Shown here: positions 15,572 through 16,387 of the stretch, in pieces | Layout of the letters: each line of letters begins with the position of its first letter | How positions within the stretch are numbered: position 1 is the first letter of the stretch | Origin: Rhodanobacter sp. | Lineage (GTDB): Bacteria > Pseudomonadota > Gammaproteobacteria > Xanthomonadales > Rhodanobacteraceae | NCBI GenBank assembly: GCA_026193555.1 | Contig: JAPHUU010000138.1 | Span: 1-16,387, forward strand | DNA: 16,387 nt | Reading direction: 5' to 3' | Notes under the pieces: model-generated | Seen by the model: the letters and a program-made list of their open reading frames with translations, nothing else | Databases searched by the model: none | What the model was told of the DNA's origin: nothing | Program-made: the position numbers and the translations under genes

Positions 15572-16387
15572 ATGGATGTCTCGCACCTGATCGACCCGCT
15601 CAACGATGCGCAGCGCGAAGCCGTGTGTGCCCCGCCCGGACACTACCTCGTGCTGGCCGGCGCCGGCTCCGGCAAGACCCGCGTCCTGACCCATCGCATT
15701 GGCTGGCTGACCCAGGTCGAACGGGTACCGCCATGGGCGATTCTCGCCGTCACCTTCACCAACAAGGCCGCCGGCGAGATGCGCGCGCGGCTGGATGCGC
15801 TGATCCCCGGCGGCACGCAGGGACTGACCGTGGGCACCTTTCATGGCATCGCCCATCGCCTGCTGCGCAGGCACTGGCGCGAGGCCGGGCTGCCGGAAAC
15901 GTTCCAGATCCTGGATGCCGACGATCAGCTGCGGCTGATCAAACGTGTCGTCGCGGGTCTGGGACTGGACGATGCGAAGTTTCCGCCACGCCAGGCCGGC
16001 TGGCAGATCAACCAGTGGAAAGACGAAGGCAGGCGCCCCGCCAGCATCGAACATCGCGATCACCCGGTCACTCGCACCTTCGTGCAGATCTACCAGGCCT
16101 ACGAGGATGCCTGCCGCCGCGCGGGCCTGGTCGACTTCGCCGAACTGCTGCTGCGCGCCCACGAATTGTGGCTGAAGAACCCGGCAGTGCTGGAGCATTA
16201 CCAGCAGCGCTGGCGCTATCTGCTGGTCGACGAATTCCAGGATACCAATACGCTGCAATACGCGTGGATCCGCGTGCTGGCCGGCGCGACGGGCCAGGTC
16301 TTCGTGGTCGGCGACGACGACCAGGCGATCTATGGCTGGCGCGGCGCCAAGGTCGAGAACGTGCAGCAGTTCCTTCAGGATTTCTCC
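15572..16387 (+). CDS. uvrD: DNA helicase II UvrD, N-terminal 272 residues, runs off the right edge
   Basis: Superfamily 1A 3'-5' helicase of nucleotide-excision and mismatch repair. The visible part aligns residue for residue with E. coli UvrD from MDVSHLIDPLNDAQREAV: Q motif LNDAQREAV (10-18), Walker A AGAGSGKTR (29-37), motif Ia VTFTNKAAGEMR (from about 62), motif Ib GTFHGIAHRLLR, GLVDFAELLLRAHELW in subdomain 1B, Walker B LVDEFQDTN (218-226, Asp220-Glu221 as in E. coli) and motif III VVGDDDQAIYGWRGA (245-259). About 450 more residues should follow outside the window. The MDVS start and the VDFAELLLRAHELW block favour UvrD over Rep or PcrA. Start chosen by homology; no Shine-Dalgarno is seen. 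Confidence 0.97.
   Translation, partial: MDVSHLIDPLNDAQREAVCAPPGHYLVLAGAGSGKTRVLTHRIGWLTQVERVPPWAILAVTFTNKAAGEMRARLDALIPGGTQGLTVGTFHGIAHRLLRRHWREAGLPETFQILDADDQLRLIKRVVAGLGLDDAKFPPRQAGWQINQWKDEGRRPASIEHRDHPVTRTFVQIYQAYEDACRRAGLVDFAELLLRAHELWLKNPAVLEHYQQRWRYLLVDEFQDTNTLQYAWIRVLAGATGQVFVVGDDDQAIYGWRGAKVENVQQFLQDFS

Overview
The window is an ordinary-looking chromosomal core region of a GC-rich gammaproteobacterium. Protein matches (UvrD, PolA, AccC and PurH very close to the E. coli proteins), the GTAG-headed REP pair and the C-loop small RNA after polA point to the Xanthomonadales/Lysobacterales, perhaps the Rhodanobacter/Dyella side. This placement is inference; no rRNA gene is present. No tRNA, IS element, prophage or CRISPR array was seen.

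Layout: (1) 1-1286: groES-groEL on the minus strand (groEL runs off the left edge) behind a sigma70-type promoter that overlaps a CIRCE operator, divergent from cutA. (2) 1287-4485: cutA, dsbD and a membrane-anchored TlpA-like thioredoxin, a periplasmic disulfide-reduction cluster; dsbD and the thioredoxin gene share one base. DsbD has two tandem N-terminal alpha domains. (3) 4617-6988: aroQ, accB, accC (shikimate pathway and biotin carboxylase half of acetyl-CoA carboxylase). (4) 7085-11086: prmA, a zinc-ribbon/DUF3426 membrane protein, fis and purH, the last with its own TATAAT box. (5) 11108-12072: minus-strand DUF2782 protein and a small EamA-type transporter, convergent with purH. (6) 12166-14922: polA, carrying an in-frame pair of inverted GTAG REP sequences (a REPIN) in the linker between the 5' nuclease and Klenow parts. 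(7) 14923-15266: a 344-bp non-coding stretch holding a predicted small RNA with three C-rich hairpin loops that ends in a very strong terminator, followed by a perfect 13-bp dyad. (8) 15267-15485: a small two-helix membrane protein with its own terminator, then uvrD (15572 to the right edge), which may be transcribed as a leaderless mRNA.

The order groEL/groES - cutA - dsbD - aroQ - accB - accC - prmA - fis - purH is a conserved gammaproteobacterial neighbourhood (Pseudomonas has a similar order), so most genes are housekeeping. The items most worth a second look are the REPIN translated inside polA and the sX13-like small RNA in the Spot 42/ErsA position downstream of polA.
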